Below, piece by piece: positions 48,068 to 57,195 of a stretch of 64,000 nt of DNA. Made by a program: the position numbers and the translations under genes. The notes under the pieces are model-generated. The model did no database searches, was not told where the DNA came from, and saw only the letters and a program-made list of their open reading frames with translations. Position 1 is the first letter of the stretch; every line of letters starts with the position of its first letter. This stretch comes from Scytonema millei VB511283 (GTDB lineage: Bacteria > Cyanobacteriota > Cyanobacteriia > Cyanobacteriales > Chroococcidiopsidaceae), in NCBI RefSeq assembly GCF_000817735.3, contig NZ_JTJC03000001.1, forward strand, positions 939,710 through 1,003,709, in the 5' to 3' direction.

Positions 48068-49345
48068 GTGGTAAATTTTTTGGTCGCGCCTTTGAGGAAT
48101 TTGCTCAAGCAAAAGATTTCGGCTGCTCATCGTAGAACAATCGGTGGAGCAATCCGACGCTCAATTCAGCAACAGACATTTCATTTTGTTAGAAAGATCG
48201 GCTTGAAAGTCATCACGAGAAAGGAAGTTCTTGAAAGCAATATCGAACACCGAGTTTTTCAGTTTAATGCCGAAGAAGCAATTGACATTAATCACCCCTG
48301 TAACGGTTCCGACCAGATTCGAGAAATTTTAAATACAACTGGTCAACATAGGTTGGCACAACCATTTGTCATAGAGGTAGAAAATGCTAAGTTAGTTGGA
48401 GCTATAGCTATTGGGTTTGATGCGACTGGTAACATAATTTCAGAAACGATCTCGGGAAATCCAGACTGCATTAAATATATTCCAGCTCAAACTTTACTTT
48501 TGGAAAAGTTGTCTAACTGGGCAGCACCTCAGATAGAAGCAGCTTGTTCGTTAACTAACTGGAATAGTGGTTATTTTCACTGGTTGATAGATTGTCTAAC
48601 TCGACTTGAAGGAATTGAGTACTATCAAGCACAAACTGGAATTAAGCCAACTCTAATTATTCATGCCAATCCGCAAGAATGGCAAAAAGAGTCTCTCAGA
48701 CTGTTAGGATACAATCCAGATGATTATATTGAATGGAACGACTCCAGCATTAAAGTTAAAAAGTTGATCGTTCCCTCTTTTCGACGAGAACACAATATTA
48801 TATCGCCTACAGCCTGTCAGTGGTTGCGCCAGCGCTTATTGAGCAATCTGCCAGATAATACCAGCATCTCCTTATCGCCTAGAATATATATTTCTCGACC
48901 CAAATCAGCCGGACGCAATATCATTAACGAGGATGATGTCATGGCGGTTTTGGCTCCTTTGGGATTCGTCGCTTACACGATGGAAGAACTTAGTTTTGTA
49001 GATGAAATTAGACTATTTTCCCAAGCAGAAATAGTTATTGCTCCTCACGGTGCTGGTCTCACAAATATCATTTTTGCATCCCAAAAATTGATTGTTATCG
49101 ATCTATTTGGTTCGTTTGGCACGCCGTGTTTCTTTGCCTTGGCACAAGCATTAGGCTTTTACTATGGATGCCTGGGAGAGGGCTTCGATCCCAAGAATAA
49201 AACCGGAAAGTACAAAGGCATTACGGTAGATATTGCCAAATTGCAAGTTTTACTTCAAGAAATTCTCAACGTTAGAGATCGCGATCGCCAAGTTGCCAGT
49301 GTAGAAGAGGCATTATTGCCCACTGGTGACAATAGTACGAATTAA
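48068..49345 (+). CDS. GT61 (DUF563) glycosyltransferase, tandem copy 4
   Basis: A 425-residue paralogue starting at a GTG behind CAGGAAAAAT. It has an intact YFHWLIDCLTRLEGIEYYQ, SPRIYISRPKSAGRN and APHGAGLTNIIFASQ. It is closest to copy 2 in the region after the motif (IEYYQAQTGIKP). It is the last of the tandem set and is followed at 54 bp by the SDR epimerase. Each copy could add a different sugar or position; the sequence alone does not tell. Confidence 0.82.
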   Translation: MVNFLVAPLRNLLKQKISAAHRRTIGGAIRRSIQQQTFHFVRKIGLKVITRKEVLESNIEHRVFQFNAEEAIDINHPCNGSDQIREILNTTGQHRLAQPFVIEVENAKLVGAIAIGFDATGNIISETISGNPDCIKYIPAQTLLLEKLSNWAAPQIEAACSLTNWNSGYFHWLIDCLTRLEGIEYYQAQTGIKPTLIIHANPQEWQKESLRLLGYNPDDYIEWNDSSIKVKKLIVPSFRREHNIISPTACQWLRQRLLSNLPDNTSISLSPRIYISRPKSAGRNIINEDDVMAVLAPLGFVAYTMEELSFVDEIRLFSQAEIVIAPHGAGLTNIIFASQKLIVIDLFGSFGTPCFFALAQALGFYYGCLGEGFDPKNKTGKYKGITVDIAKLQVLLQEILNVRDRDRQVASVEEALLPTGDNSTN

Positions 49346-49399
49346 GAAAACGACTGAAAAGGGCGATCGCCCCATACACACAAATTCAAGCTTACAAAC

Positions 49400-50434
49400 A
49401 TGAAAATTCTTGTCACTGGTACGGAAGGCTATCTCGGTTCGTTATTAGCTCCAATTTTGATGCAGCGCGGGCATGATGTTATTGGCGTAGATACAGGATT
49501 CTATAAAGTTGGTTGGTTGTATAATGGCACTCCACTGACTGCGAAAACTCTTAACAAAGATCTGCGGCAGATTTCAATTGAAGATCTAGAAGGGGTGGAA
49601 GCGATCGTCCATATGGCAGAGCTTTCCAACGATCCAGCCGGACAACTCTATCCCAACATTACCTACGACATTAATCATAAAGGTTCCGTCCGCCTCGCCA
49701 CGCTAGCGAAAACAGCTGGAGTGCGGCGCTTTGTCTATATGTCTTCCTGTAGCGTCTACGGCGTTGCTACCGCAGGAGATGTGACTGAAGAATCACCTGT
49801 CAACCCGCAAACCGCTTATGCCGAGTGTAAGACACTTGTAGAGCGAGATGTCACGACAGTGGCTGATGATAGTTTTTCGCCTACATTTATGCGAAATGCG
49901 ACAGCTTTTGGTGCTTCCCCCAGAATGCGCTTTGATATCGTCTTAAATAACCTAGCAGGCTTGGCTTGGACGACCAAAGAAATTAAAATGACAAGCGACG
50001 GTACGCCCTGGCGACCCTTAGTCCACGCCCTCGATATTGCTAAGGCGATCGCCTGCACGCTGGAAGCTCCGCGCGATATTATTCACAATCAAATCTTTAA
50101 CGTGGGTGACACGGCACAAAATTATCGTGTCAAACAAGTTGCCGAAATCATTGCTGAAACTTTTAAAGGATGCAAGCTGAGTTTTGGCGAAAATGGGGCA
50201 GATAACCGCAGCTATCGCGTCAGTTTCGAGAAGATTAATACGGTACTGCCAGGATTTAAATGCGAGTGGGATGCACGGCGCGGCGCTCAACAATTATTCG
50301 ATCTGTTTACTCAAATTGACATGACTGCGGACACGTTTTTATTCAGAGGATTTACTCGGTTGAAGCAGTTGGAATATTTGATTCGGACTCAGCAGATCGA
50401 TCGCGATTTCTTTTGGAAGTCGCTTGGCGATTAG
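49400..50434 (+). CDS. NAD-dependent epimerase/dehydratase (extended SDR)
   Basis: The 344-residue enzyme has the Rossmann motif VTGTEGYLGSLLAPIL, the catalytic YAECK (Tyr-x-x-x-Lys) following SSCSVYGVA, and the family PWRPLVHALDIAKAI stretch. Such enzymes convert nucleotide sugars (4-epimerisation, 4,6-dehydration or 2-epimerisation). In this place a step in the CDP-sugar branch begun by RfbF is possible, but the fold does not fix the substrate. It shares the transcriptional direction of the GT61 set, and repeat DNA separates it from the GMC gene. Confidence 0.88.
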   Translation: MKILVTGTEGYLGSLLAPILMQRGHDVIGVDTGFYKVGWLYNGTPLTAKTLNKDLRQISIEDLEGVEAIVHMAELSNDPAGQLYPNITYDINHKGSVRLATLAKTAGVRRFVYMSSCSVYGVATAGDVTEESPVNPQTAYAECKTLVERDVTTVADDSFSPTFMRNATAFGASPRMRFDIVLNNLAGLAWTTKEIKMTSDGTPWRPLVHALDIAKAIACTLEAPRDIIHNQIFNVGDTAQNYRVKQVAEIIAETFKGCKLSFGENGADNRSYRVSFEKINTVLPGFKCEWDARRGAQQLFDLFTQIDMTADTFLFRGFTRLKQLEYLIRTQQIDRDFFWKSLGD

Positions 50435-50488
50435 ACATTGCACTTAGACAAACCACTACATTTCGATTCGTGATGTAAAGATCTTGAA

Positions 50489-50573
50489 GATCCCCCAACC
50501 CCCTTAAAAAGGGGGCTTTTCTGGAAAAAGCAAGCGTTGTTTCCCCCCTTAAAAAGGGGGGTTAGGGGGGATC
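50489..50573. repeat. C-run/G-run element
   Basis: GATCCCCCAACCCCC...GGGGGCTT and CCCCCCTTAAAAAGGGGGG...GGGGGGATC form two nested hairpins between the epimerase and GMC genes. No end repeats are visible here. Confidence 0.85.
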
Positions 50574-50600
50574 TTGCCTCAATCGGTTAGAGGAGTAATC

Positions 50601-52259
50601 ATGTTAGTTGATGCCTTGAAATTACCAGCCGAGACGCTGGTAGAAACAGACATTTGTATTATCGGTGCTGGTGCGGCAGGAATCACCCTCGCACGCGAAT
50701 TGCGCGATCGCCAAGAACAAGTTTGTTTGCTTGAAAGTGGCGGATTCGACTATGAGGAACAGATTCAATCGCTGTATGCGGGAGAGAATATTGGTTTGCC
50801 TTATTTTCCCTTGAAAGAAGCGCGGGGGCGCTATTTCGGCGGTTCGACTAACCTCTGGGGCGGTTGGAGTCGCCCGATGGATGAGATTGACTTCGAGCAT
50901 CGTGCTTGGATGCCCTATAGCGGTTGGTGTTTTCCCAAAGCGGAGCTAGACCCCTACTACGAACGGGCGCAAACTGCTTGTCATTTGGGTTCGTTTGAAT
51001 ACGATCTAGACTATTGGCAAGAGGCGTTAGCGCAACAATGTCAAGTTCCTACAACTACAGACGAGCTGGCTACTTATCTGTGGCAAATTATTCCATGTAC
51101 GCACTTACGTTTTGGCGAAGCTTATCGCGCCGAGATCGAGCAGGCAAGTAATATTACTACCTATCTCCACGCTAACGTACTGGAGATTGAAACCAACGAC
51201 AGCGCTCAAGCCGTGACGCGGCTGCGGGTAGCAAGCTCCGATGGAAAACAGTTCTCGGTAGCAGCAAAAGTCTTTGTACTAGCAGCGGGTGGAATTGAAA
51301 ATCCCCGCTTGTTGTTGGCTTCCAACCGGGTGCAAAGTGGTGGAGTCGGCAACCAATACGATGTGGTGGGCAGATTCTTCATGGAGCATCCCTATTTAAT
51401 TTCTGGCACAGCCGAGTTGTCAAACTCAGCTGAGTTATACACGCGAATTAAGTTTCCCGTGGGTGAAGAAACATTTCTGGCAACAGGCTTAGGCTTGTCC
51501 AAAGAAGTGCAAGAACGCGAACAGATTCTTAATTTTGGATTGAGACTATTAGCCATTGATGAATGGTTAGAAGCATACAAGCGATTGCGATCGCGAACTC
51601 AGCAAACAGTCCGACATAAAGCTTTTCCTTCCATTGCAGAAGGGCGGAAGAACGTAGGTAAGTCTTCTACAATTGCAGATTTCGTCAAAGTCGCTAGCCG
51701 TCCCGATCGCTTTGCTGACAGAATGACGAAAAAACTGTTTCAACAATCCATTGCGGCGCGACAATTCAATAGTTGCGATACCCATTTAATTGGGGAGCAA
51801 GCACCAAATCCCGATAGTCGGGTTACTCTCAGCCGCGATCGCGATAAATTAGGGATGAATCGCGTGCAGTTAGACTGGCGTTTGAGTCCGATTGATAAGT
51901 ATACAATTGCGCGATCGCAGCAATTAATTGCGGCTGAATTCGAGCGGTCTGGACTGGGCAAAATTCACATCGAACTCACTGACGATGAAGCGACTTGGCG
52001 ATCGGTAGCTGGCTCGTATCATCATATCGGGACAACCCGCATGAGCAACAACCCTAGAGAAGGCGTTGTCAACGAGCATTGTCAAGTGCATGGAATTCAC
52101 AACTTATATATCGCTGGTAGCTCGGTTTTCCCCACCAGCGGACTCTCCAATCCTACACTCACAATTGTCGCTTTAGCGCTCCGACTTGCCGATCGCCTGA
52201 AAGATCGCCTGGATAACTCTGCTGAAGCCAGTCCAGCAGTTGCAGTTCAGGCTATTTAG
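50601..52259 (+). CDS. GMC-family FAD oxidoreductase
   Basis: From the ATG at 50601, with AGAGGAG before it, the protein has 552 residues. It has the FAD motif CIIGAGAAGITLARELRD, the GMC signature GRYFGGSTNLWGGWSRP and the C-terminal YHHIGTTRMS...VHGIHNLYIAGSSVFPTSGLSNPTLT with the active-site His region. GMC enzymes oxidise alcohols or sugar C-1/C-2/C-3 hydroxyls, for example pyranose oxidases and glucose dehydrogenases. Its place between the epimerase and a GT2 suggests a sugar or polyketide-like alcohol in the same pathway. An in-frame TTG at 50574 falls in repeat DNA and is not used. Confidence 0.88.
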   Translation: MLVDALKLPAETLVETDICIIGAGAAGITLARELRDRQEQVCLLESGGFDYEEQIQSLYAGENIGLPYFPLKEARGRYFGGSTNLWGGWSRPMDEIDFEHRAWMPYSGWCFPKAELDPYYERAQTACHLGSFEYDLDYWQEALAQQCQVPTTTDELATYLWQIIPCTHLRFGEAYRAEIEQASNITTYLHANVLEIETNDSAQAVTRLRVASSDGKQFSVAAKVFVLAAGGIENPRLLLASNRVQSGGVGNQYDVVGRFFMEHPYLISGTAELSNSAELYTRIKFPVGEETFLATGLGLSKEVQEREQILNFGLRLLAIDEWLEAYKRLRSRTQQTVRHKAFPSIAEGRKNVGKSSTIADFVKVASRPDRFADRMTKKLFQQSIAARQFNSCDTHLIGEQAPNPDSRVTLSRDRDKLGMNRVQLDWRLSPIDKYTIARSQQLIAAEFERSGLGKIHIELTDDEATWRSVAGSYHHIGTTRMSNNPREGVVNEHCQVHGIHNLYIAGSSVFPTSGLSNPTLTIVALALRLADRLKDRLDNSAEASPAVAVQAI

Positions 52260-52283
52260 TTTAATCGTGAATTTTGCAGAAGA

Positions 52284-52380
52284 GATCCCCCAACCCCCTT
52301 TTGAAGGGGGCTTCTGATTCCCCCCTTTTCAAGGGGGGTTAGGGGGGATCGAGATCTAAGACTTCCAATGCGTAACCCCT
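52284..52380. mobile_element. C-run/G-run element with one TGCGTAACCCCT end
   Basis: The element contains GATCCCCCAACCCCC, a CCCCCCTTTTCAAGGGGGG hairpin and GGGGGGATC. At its right end TGCGTAACCCCT (52369-52380) matches the terminal repeat of the complete element at 54649-54760 with one change. The left end repeat is missing. Confidence 0.7.
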
Positions 52381-52395
52381 AAACAATTCTGACAG

Positions 52396-53376
52396 ATGAA
52401 TCACCAGCAACCGCGCCTCAGCATTGGTATGCCCGTGTATAACGCCGAGCAGTTTATCACAGAAGCCATAGACGCAATTTTGGCTCAAACCTATACAGAT
52501 TTTGAGCTAATTATTTCAGATAACGCCTCTAGCGATCGCACTCAGGAAATCTGTCAAGCATACGCGGCAAAAGATCGGCGCGTCAAATACTATCGAAACG
52601 ATCGCAATATTGGCGTTCATCGAAATTACAGACGCGCCTTTCAATTAGCGACAGGCGAGTATTTTAGATGGGCTACCCATGATGATATTTGCGCTCCACA
52701 AGGGATTGAAAAATGCGTTGAAGTTTTAGATCGAAATCCAGATGTCGTACTGTGCTACACCAAAACCAAATTAATTAACGAGCATGGCACAATTTTGGAG
52801 CAAAACTATGATGAAAACCCCTTACTAACTGATTCACCACACGCTCATATTCGATTTCGGAATTTGATAATTGACTCTTTTTCTCGACGCTATCGCGGTC
52901 AGCAACTTTTTGGAGTCATGCGTCATAGTATTGCTGCAACAACTCCTCTTTTAGGCGATTACTCTGGTGGGGATAAGCCTTTTTTGGCTCGCATGACTTT
53001 ATTAGGTAAATATTATGAAGTTCCTGAATATTTGTTCTTTAACAGAGAACATTCTCAGCGTTCTTCTAGTAAGGAAATGAATAGCCCCTACATACGTATG
53101 CGGTTGTTCAACCCTGATACCAAAAGAGAAAAACCTGTCTTTCCTAGATGGAGCGTCTTTTTAGATTATTTGAAGGCAATTCAAGAAGTTCCTCTCAGTT
53201 TATCCGAACGGATTCATTGCTATTTAGTTCTCGTAACTTGGTTAGGAAAAAATAAGAACTGGGAGCAATTAGTTAAAGAATTAATTAAAGCATCTGTCTG
53301 GTCTATTTATTTTTCTAGACATCGCCAGATGTTAGTACAACAACACCAAACTGAAATTCCATCAAGTTCATCATAA
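52396..53376 (+). CDS. Family 2 glycosyltransferase
   Basis: The 326-residue protein begins RLSIGMPVYNAEQFITEAIDAIL, has ELIISDNASSDRT and the divalent-metal motif WATHDDICAP (D-D instead of DxD, a usual GT2 variant). The rest is typical of family 2 transferases in surface polysaccharide operons. It is the only GT2 in this part and sits between the GMC oxidoreductase and a fifth GT61. Its start at 52396 follows the end of the C-run/G-run element by 15 bp, so the element may carry part of its leader. Confidence 0.88.
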   Translation: MNHQQPRLSIGMPVYNAEQFITEAIDAILAQTYTDFELIISDNASSDRTQEICQAYAAKDRRVKYYRNDRNIGVHRNYRRAFQLATGEYFRWATHDDICAPQGIEKCVEVLDRNPDVVLCYTKTKLINEHGTILEQNYDENPLLTDSPHAHIRFRNLIIDSFSRRYRGQQLFGVMRHSIAATTPLLGDYSGGDKPFLARMTLLGKYYEVPEYLFFNREHSQRSSSKEMNSPYIRMRLFNPDTKREKPVFPRWSVFLDYLKAIQEVPLSLSERIHCYLVLVTWLGKNKNWEQLVKELIKASVWSIYFSRHRQMLVQQHQTEIPSSSS

Positions 53377-53508
53377 GTGTCGTTAGCGATTGGTCATCTA
53401 TTAAATTGTTGCGTCTTGCTTAAGTTTCAGGCGTGCAACCCTCACGGCAAGGGTCTTAAATCACTTTCGTGAAGTTAGACATACTCAAAACGGGATGGGC
53501 TACAAAAA

Positions 53509-54639
53509 ATGAGAATTCTAGAAAAAATTTCTCACAAATCTAATTTAACAGCAAGAAAATATCTGACCAATTTATTGGTGCATGAAGTCAAACTTGAGGA
53601 GCATTATCAGAATTCTCAACGAGTAAATTTACCATGTTCTGGTCAAACTATTTCTATACCAGAAACTCAACAGATGAATTTTTTTCGCGAGATTAAACAT
53701 TTGCAAGCAGCAAATTATTCTCTTCCAAATATGTACACAACTACGTTACATGACGTAACTTACTGTGCAAAATTTGATATTTTGCTGACAAAAACTCGCA
53801 AAGTTATCTCGGATTCCATAAATACTACTATCGAGCAGAATAAATACGATGTTGCAGAGAATACTTATTGCAACAAAGTAGAAAAAATCGCAGGTGTTTG
53901 CGCTGTCTTTCGTTCGTTCGCTAATGGTTATTATCATCAGTTAATCGATAACATTCCGCGAATTTTCTTGCTCGATCAACCCCAATATAAAAACATAGAA
54001 GAAATTAAGTTAGTAGCTTCAACCAAAATTACGGCATCGGAGCAATTTTTACTCTCAAAAATACTGCCGAATAACGTAAAACTTACCCTGGTAAGTCCAG
54101 ATAAAAATTATGCGATCGAAAATCTAATTTTTCCATCTTTTCTAACTCGTCGCCATGCAGGATACTTACCCTCTGATTATTTAAGATTTTTCACAGAGAA
54201 AGTAACGCCGCAACGACCGCGAAAGAAAATCAATCGTATTTTCATCTCTAGAAGAGCTTCAAAAAAGGGACGACATATTTTGAATGAAGATGAACTTTTT
54301 GATATGTTGAGTAAGTACGGATTCAAGAAATACCTACTTGAACAGATATCAATTGAAGATCAAATCGATCTTTTTAGTGATAGCGAATACGTTATAGGTT
54401 CACATGGCGCTGGACTTTCCAATATTATTTTTGCCGAAGGAATCAAGGTCTTAGAAATATTTCCTACACAGGAGATTTTGCCGCATTTTTACTTTTTAGC
54501 AAAATCTCTTGGTCATAATTATCAATACTGGTGCGGTCAGGCAACATCTAAAAACAGCAATTTTGTAGTTAATGTATCGGAAATTGCAAAAATTATCGCC
54601 AGTCGAGAACTTTCTTCAACTCAGTCTTTCGAGCAGTAG
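53509..54639 (+). CDS. GT61 (DUF563) glycosyltransferase, fifth copy
   Basis: A 376-residue member of the same family as the tandem set, but more diverged and shorter. It keeps YYHQLIDNIPRIFLLD, with His and Asp in place, IFISRRASKKGRH and GSHGAGLSNIIFAEG. The A+T content is higher than in most neighbours. It lies apart from the tandem group, next to a MITE-like element and a 2OG oxygenase gene, which hints at separate acquisition. Confidence 0.8.
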   Translation: MRILEKISHKSNLTARKYLTNLLVHEVKLEEHYQNSQRVNLPCSGQTISIPETQQMNFFREIKHLQAANYSLPNMYTTTLHDVTYCAKFDILLTKTRKVISDSINTTIEQNKYDVAENTYCNKVEKIAGVCAVFRSFANGYYHQLIDNIPRIFLLDQPQYKNIEEIKLVASTKITASEQFLLSKILPNNVKLTLVSPDKNYAIENLIFPSFLTRRHAGYLPSDYLRFFTEKVTPQRPRKKINRIFISRRASKKGRHILNEDELFDMLSKYGFKKYLLEQISIEDQIDLFSDSEYVIGSHGAGLSNIIFAEGIKVLEIFPTQEILPHFYFLAKSLGHNYQYWCGQATSKNSNFVVNVSEIAKIIASRELSSTQSFEQ

Positions 54640-54648
54640 ATATTGGAT

Positions 54649-54760
54649 AGGAGTTACGCACTTGAGTTCCAGATCTCGAAGATCCCTCCTAGCCTCCCTT
54701 AAAAAGGGAGGAATAAAGCCCCCTTGTTAAGGGGGTTGGGGGATCGACTGCGTAACTCCT
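54649..54760. mobile_element. Complete MITE-like element with 12-bp terminal inverted repeats
   Basis: AGGAGTTACGCA (54649-54660) and TGCGTAACTCCT (54749-54760) are perfect inverted ends around the C-run/G-run core (54681-54745). It is 112 bp and has no coding capacity. Degenerate relatives occur at 41630, 52369 and 60572. No certain target duplication is visible. Confidence 0.75.
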
Positions 54761-54830
54761 GAATGGAAACAAAGCAATCTATTTGTAGCTCTAAATTGTT
54801 GTAGTCGCAAGTTTTAAGAGGAGTCAAGCA

Positions 54831-55697
54831 ATGAAATCGCTTTTATCTAAAATCAAACCCACTGATATCTTTTCAGAACCATTTCCTCATGTTGTCATTA
54901 AAGATGCTTTGGATGAAGAAGTCTACTCAAAGTTAAAATCCGAATGGGCTGATATTGAAATTTTAAGGCAAGGAGAAGATAACAAAGGAACAGATTTATC
55001 CAGCAATAAAAGATTGCATTATTTAGCGAATGAAAGTTTAAATGACGAGCGAATTACTCCTTTCTGGAAAGAGTTTATTGCTTTACATACATCCGATACA
55101 TTTTTTCAAGAATTTCTCACTATCTTTAAAGATCATATTCTCCAGATGTATCCTGAGTTCGAGCAAAAATATGGCTCGTTTGAAACGCTAAAATCTGGAT
55201 TGCGAAAAGTTGACACGTTTGAAAGTGTAGATGTGTTACTCGACGCACTGATTTGTATAAATACACCCGTTGTTACTAAACCAAATGCAGTCAGAGGCGC
55301 GCACATAGATTTACCAGATAAATTATTTGCCGGATTATTTTATCTGCGCGATCCGCAAGATACATCGACAGGAGGCAATCTAGAAATTTATAAATTTAAG
55401 AACGGCAAGCCTTATGGATTTAGAAGCAGTGCAATTGATGATTCCTACATCAAGCATGTCAAAACAATTGAGTACGATCGCAACGTTCTCATATTATTCC
55501 TCAACTCGGTTTATTCGTTACATGGTGTCAGCGTGCGATCGCTAACAGATTCTCCCCGATATTTTGTGAATTTGGTTGGCGAAGTCAAACAGCCTTTATT
55601 CGATCCTAAGCAATATCAAGAATTACCTTCATTCAAAACGAAATACATCAAAAAACTAGAAAAGGCTATCAAAAAAGTAGCTCTGGTAGCCAAATGA
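54831..55697 (+). CDS. 2OG-Fe(II) oxygenase (sugar-locus type)
   Basis: The 288-residue protein has the prolyl-hydroxylase-like double-stranded beta helix. It has HID (His158, Asp160) in RGAHIDLPDKLFAGLFYL, the distal His231 in YSLHGVSVRS and the 2-oxoglutarate Arg in PRYFVNLVG. It is not a PhyH type and is unrelated in sequence to the two dioxygenases at 3-5 kb. AAGAGGAG precedes the start. In a polysaccharide locus it could hydroxylate a sugar, a lipid carrier or an acyl group; the substrate is unknown. Confidence 0.8.
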   Translation: MKSLLSKIKPTDIFSEPFPHVVIKDALDEEVYSKLKSEWADIEILRQGEDNKGTDLSSNKRLHYLANESLNDERITPFWKEFIALHTSDTFFQEFLTIFKDHILQMYPEFEQKYGSFETLKSGLRKVDTFESVDVLLDALICINTPVVTKPNAVRGAHIDLPDKLFAGLFYLRDPQDTSTGGNLEIYKFKNGKPYGFRSSAIDDSYIKHVKTIEYDRNVLILFLNSVYSLHGVSVRSLTDSPRYFVNLVGEVKQPLFDPKQYQELPSFKTKYIKKLEKAIKKVALVAK

Positions 55698-55728
55698 TCG
55701 ACTCATATAAAGAGGTTTTATTCAGCAC

Positions 55729-56994
55729 ATGATCTATAGTGAAACCGAAAAGCTTGCCCCTGACATCACAAATACTATTACCACACCTGCGACAAATACT
55801 ATTTTAGTCATTTGTCCTCTCCCATATCCCCCAACCAACGGGACTAGAGTTCATATTTGGGGGCTGATTCTGTTCTTCAAACAAACTGGCTGGCGAGTCG
55901 TTGTTGCTGCATACAATTGGCCCGGACAAAGAATTTTTAAAGCCGATGGCGAACCGGGAATTGACTTACCAATAGATATAGAATTTCACCTGTTTGAACG
56001 CAGTTTTCGTTATTCTGTAGCGAAAGATCCGCATACAGCGCAAAATCTGCACAAGTTACAAACGCTGATTGACGATTGCAAACCCCAGGTTGTTTGGTGT
56101 AATTACTCCGATCTCGTACCGCTAGTCTCTCAACTCGACTTACAAGGAGCGCACCTCTGGTTTCGACCGCACGATTTTGAACTAGCGCACAACATAGAAA
56201 CAGCGATCGCCTCTCGACCTTGGAAAACTGGGTGGAACAATAACACTTTCAAACAAACTGTTAAGTGGAGCAAAAAACTCTTACAACAAACAACCCAAGC
56301 CTTTGCTTCCGAGCGCCAGATGCATCGAATTTCCGACCGGATCTTCTTCAATGCATACAGCGACATGCAGTTTATGTCGCGGCTCTACGGTGGAACTGTC
56401 CGCAAAGATTGGGTCGTCCCTTTTTTAGAACGGGAACGCATTCCGGTAAAAGATAACAAATCACCGCTCGATGTCGTCTACATTAGCAGCAATTACGTCA
56501 GTCCAACCCATCTATCGGGAGTGCGACAGCTGCTACAGCGAGTCATTCCGGCAGTCGAGCAAGCCATGCCCGGTCAATTCCGCTTTCACTTTGTCGGTAA
56601 GGGGTGTGCCGAACATTTAAGCCAGTATGCCTCAAACGCGATCGTCATTCACGATTTTGTTGACGATTTGTCAGCTTTCATGCGTGACAACATTGATATT
56701 GCTTGTTTGCCAGTGGAAATTGGCTGGGGATGCAAGATCAAAGTGTTAGAAGCAATGGCTTCTGGATTGCCTGTGATTGGTTTGCCTCAGACTTTTCGCG
56801 GCGTACCACCAACACCAGGAGCTTACTATGCCTGTCACAGCACGCAGGAATTTGTCTCAGCCTTTAGAGCTTTACAAGATACAAATACACGCCGACAAGC
56901 AGCAAGTGCAGGATTAGCCACCTATACAGCATGGCGGAATGAAGGACGGCAAATTCTGAGCGAAGCGTTAAATCAGTTAACAGTTAACAGTTAA
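55729..56994 (+). CDS. Family 4-type glycosyltransferase
   Basis: A 421-residue GT-B protein. N-terminal ILVICPLPYPPTNGTRVHIWGLIL and C-terminal PVEIGWGCKIKVLEAMASGLPVIGLPQTFRG identify a GT4/GT1-like enzyme with donor-site Glu. It follows the oxygenase by 31 bp and was probably co-transcribed with it. Its last residues (LTVNS) come from the TTAACAG repeats that continue into the gap behind. Sugar unknown. Confidence 0.85.
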   Translation: MIYSETEKLAPDITNTITTPATNTILVICPLPYPPTNGTRVHIWGLILFFKQTGWRVVVAAYNWPGQRIFKADGEPGIDLPIDIEFHLFERSFRYSVAKDPHTAQNLHKLQTLIDDCKPQVVWCNYSDLVPLVSQLDLQGAHLWFRPHDFELAHNIETAIASRPWKTGWNNNTFKQTVKWSKKLLQQTTQAFASERQMHRISDRIFFNAYSDMQFMSRLYGGTVRKDWVVPFLERERIPVKDNKSPLDVVYISSNYVSPTHLSGVRQLLQRVIPAVEQAMPGQFRFHFVGKGCAEHLSQYASNAIVIHDFVDDLSAFMRDNIDIACLPVEIGWGCKIKVLEAMASGLPVIGLPQTFRGVPPTPGAYYACHSTQEFVSAFRALQDTNTRRQAASAGLATYTAWRNEGRQILSEALNQLTVNS

Positions 56995-57175
56995 CAGTTA
57001 ACAGTTATCAGTGACCAGTGACTAGTAATTTCTCCTCTACCCCTCAGCTCCCGATCGCTCCCTCAGCTCTCTTTCCCCCACACCCTACACCCTACATCCT
57101 ACACCCCACACCCCACACCCCACACCCTACACCCTTTCTTCACTAGCCACTAGCCACCAGCCACTAGCCACTCAT
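56974..57175. repeat. TTAACAG, ACACCCT and CACTAGC heptamer arrays
   Basis: The array begins inside the end of the preceding gene (CAGTTAA units), continues with CACACCC/TACACCC units near 57060-57135 and ends with CCACTAG units before the kdsD start. It fills the gap between the transferase operon and the Kdo operon. Confidence 0.9.
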
Positions 57176-57195
57176 CCGATTGAGGTATTGAAAAT

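Noticed and set aside
54649-54760. Insertion sequence
   Set aside because: No transposase; only 112 bp with inverted ends, so it is listed as MITE-like.
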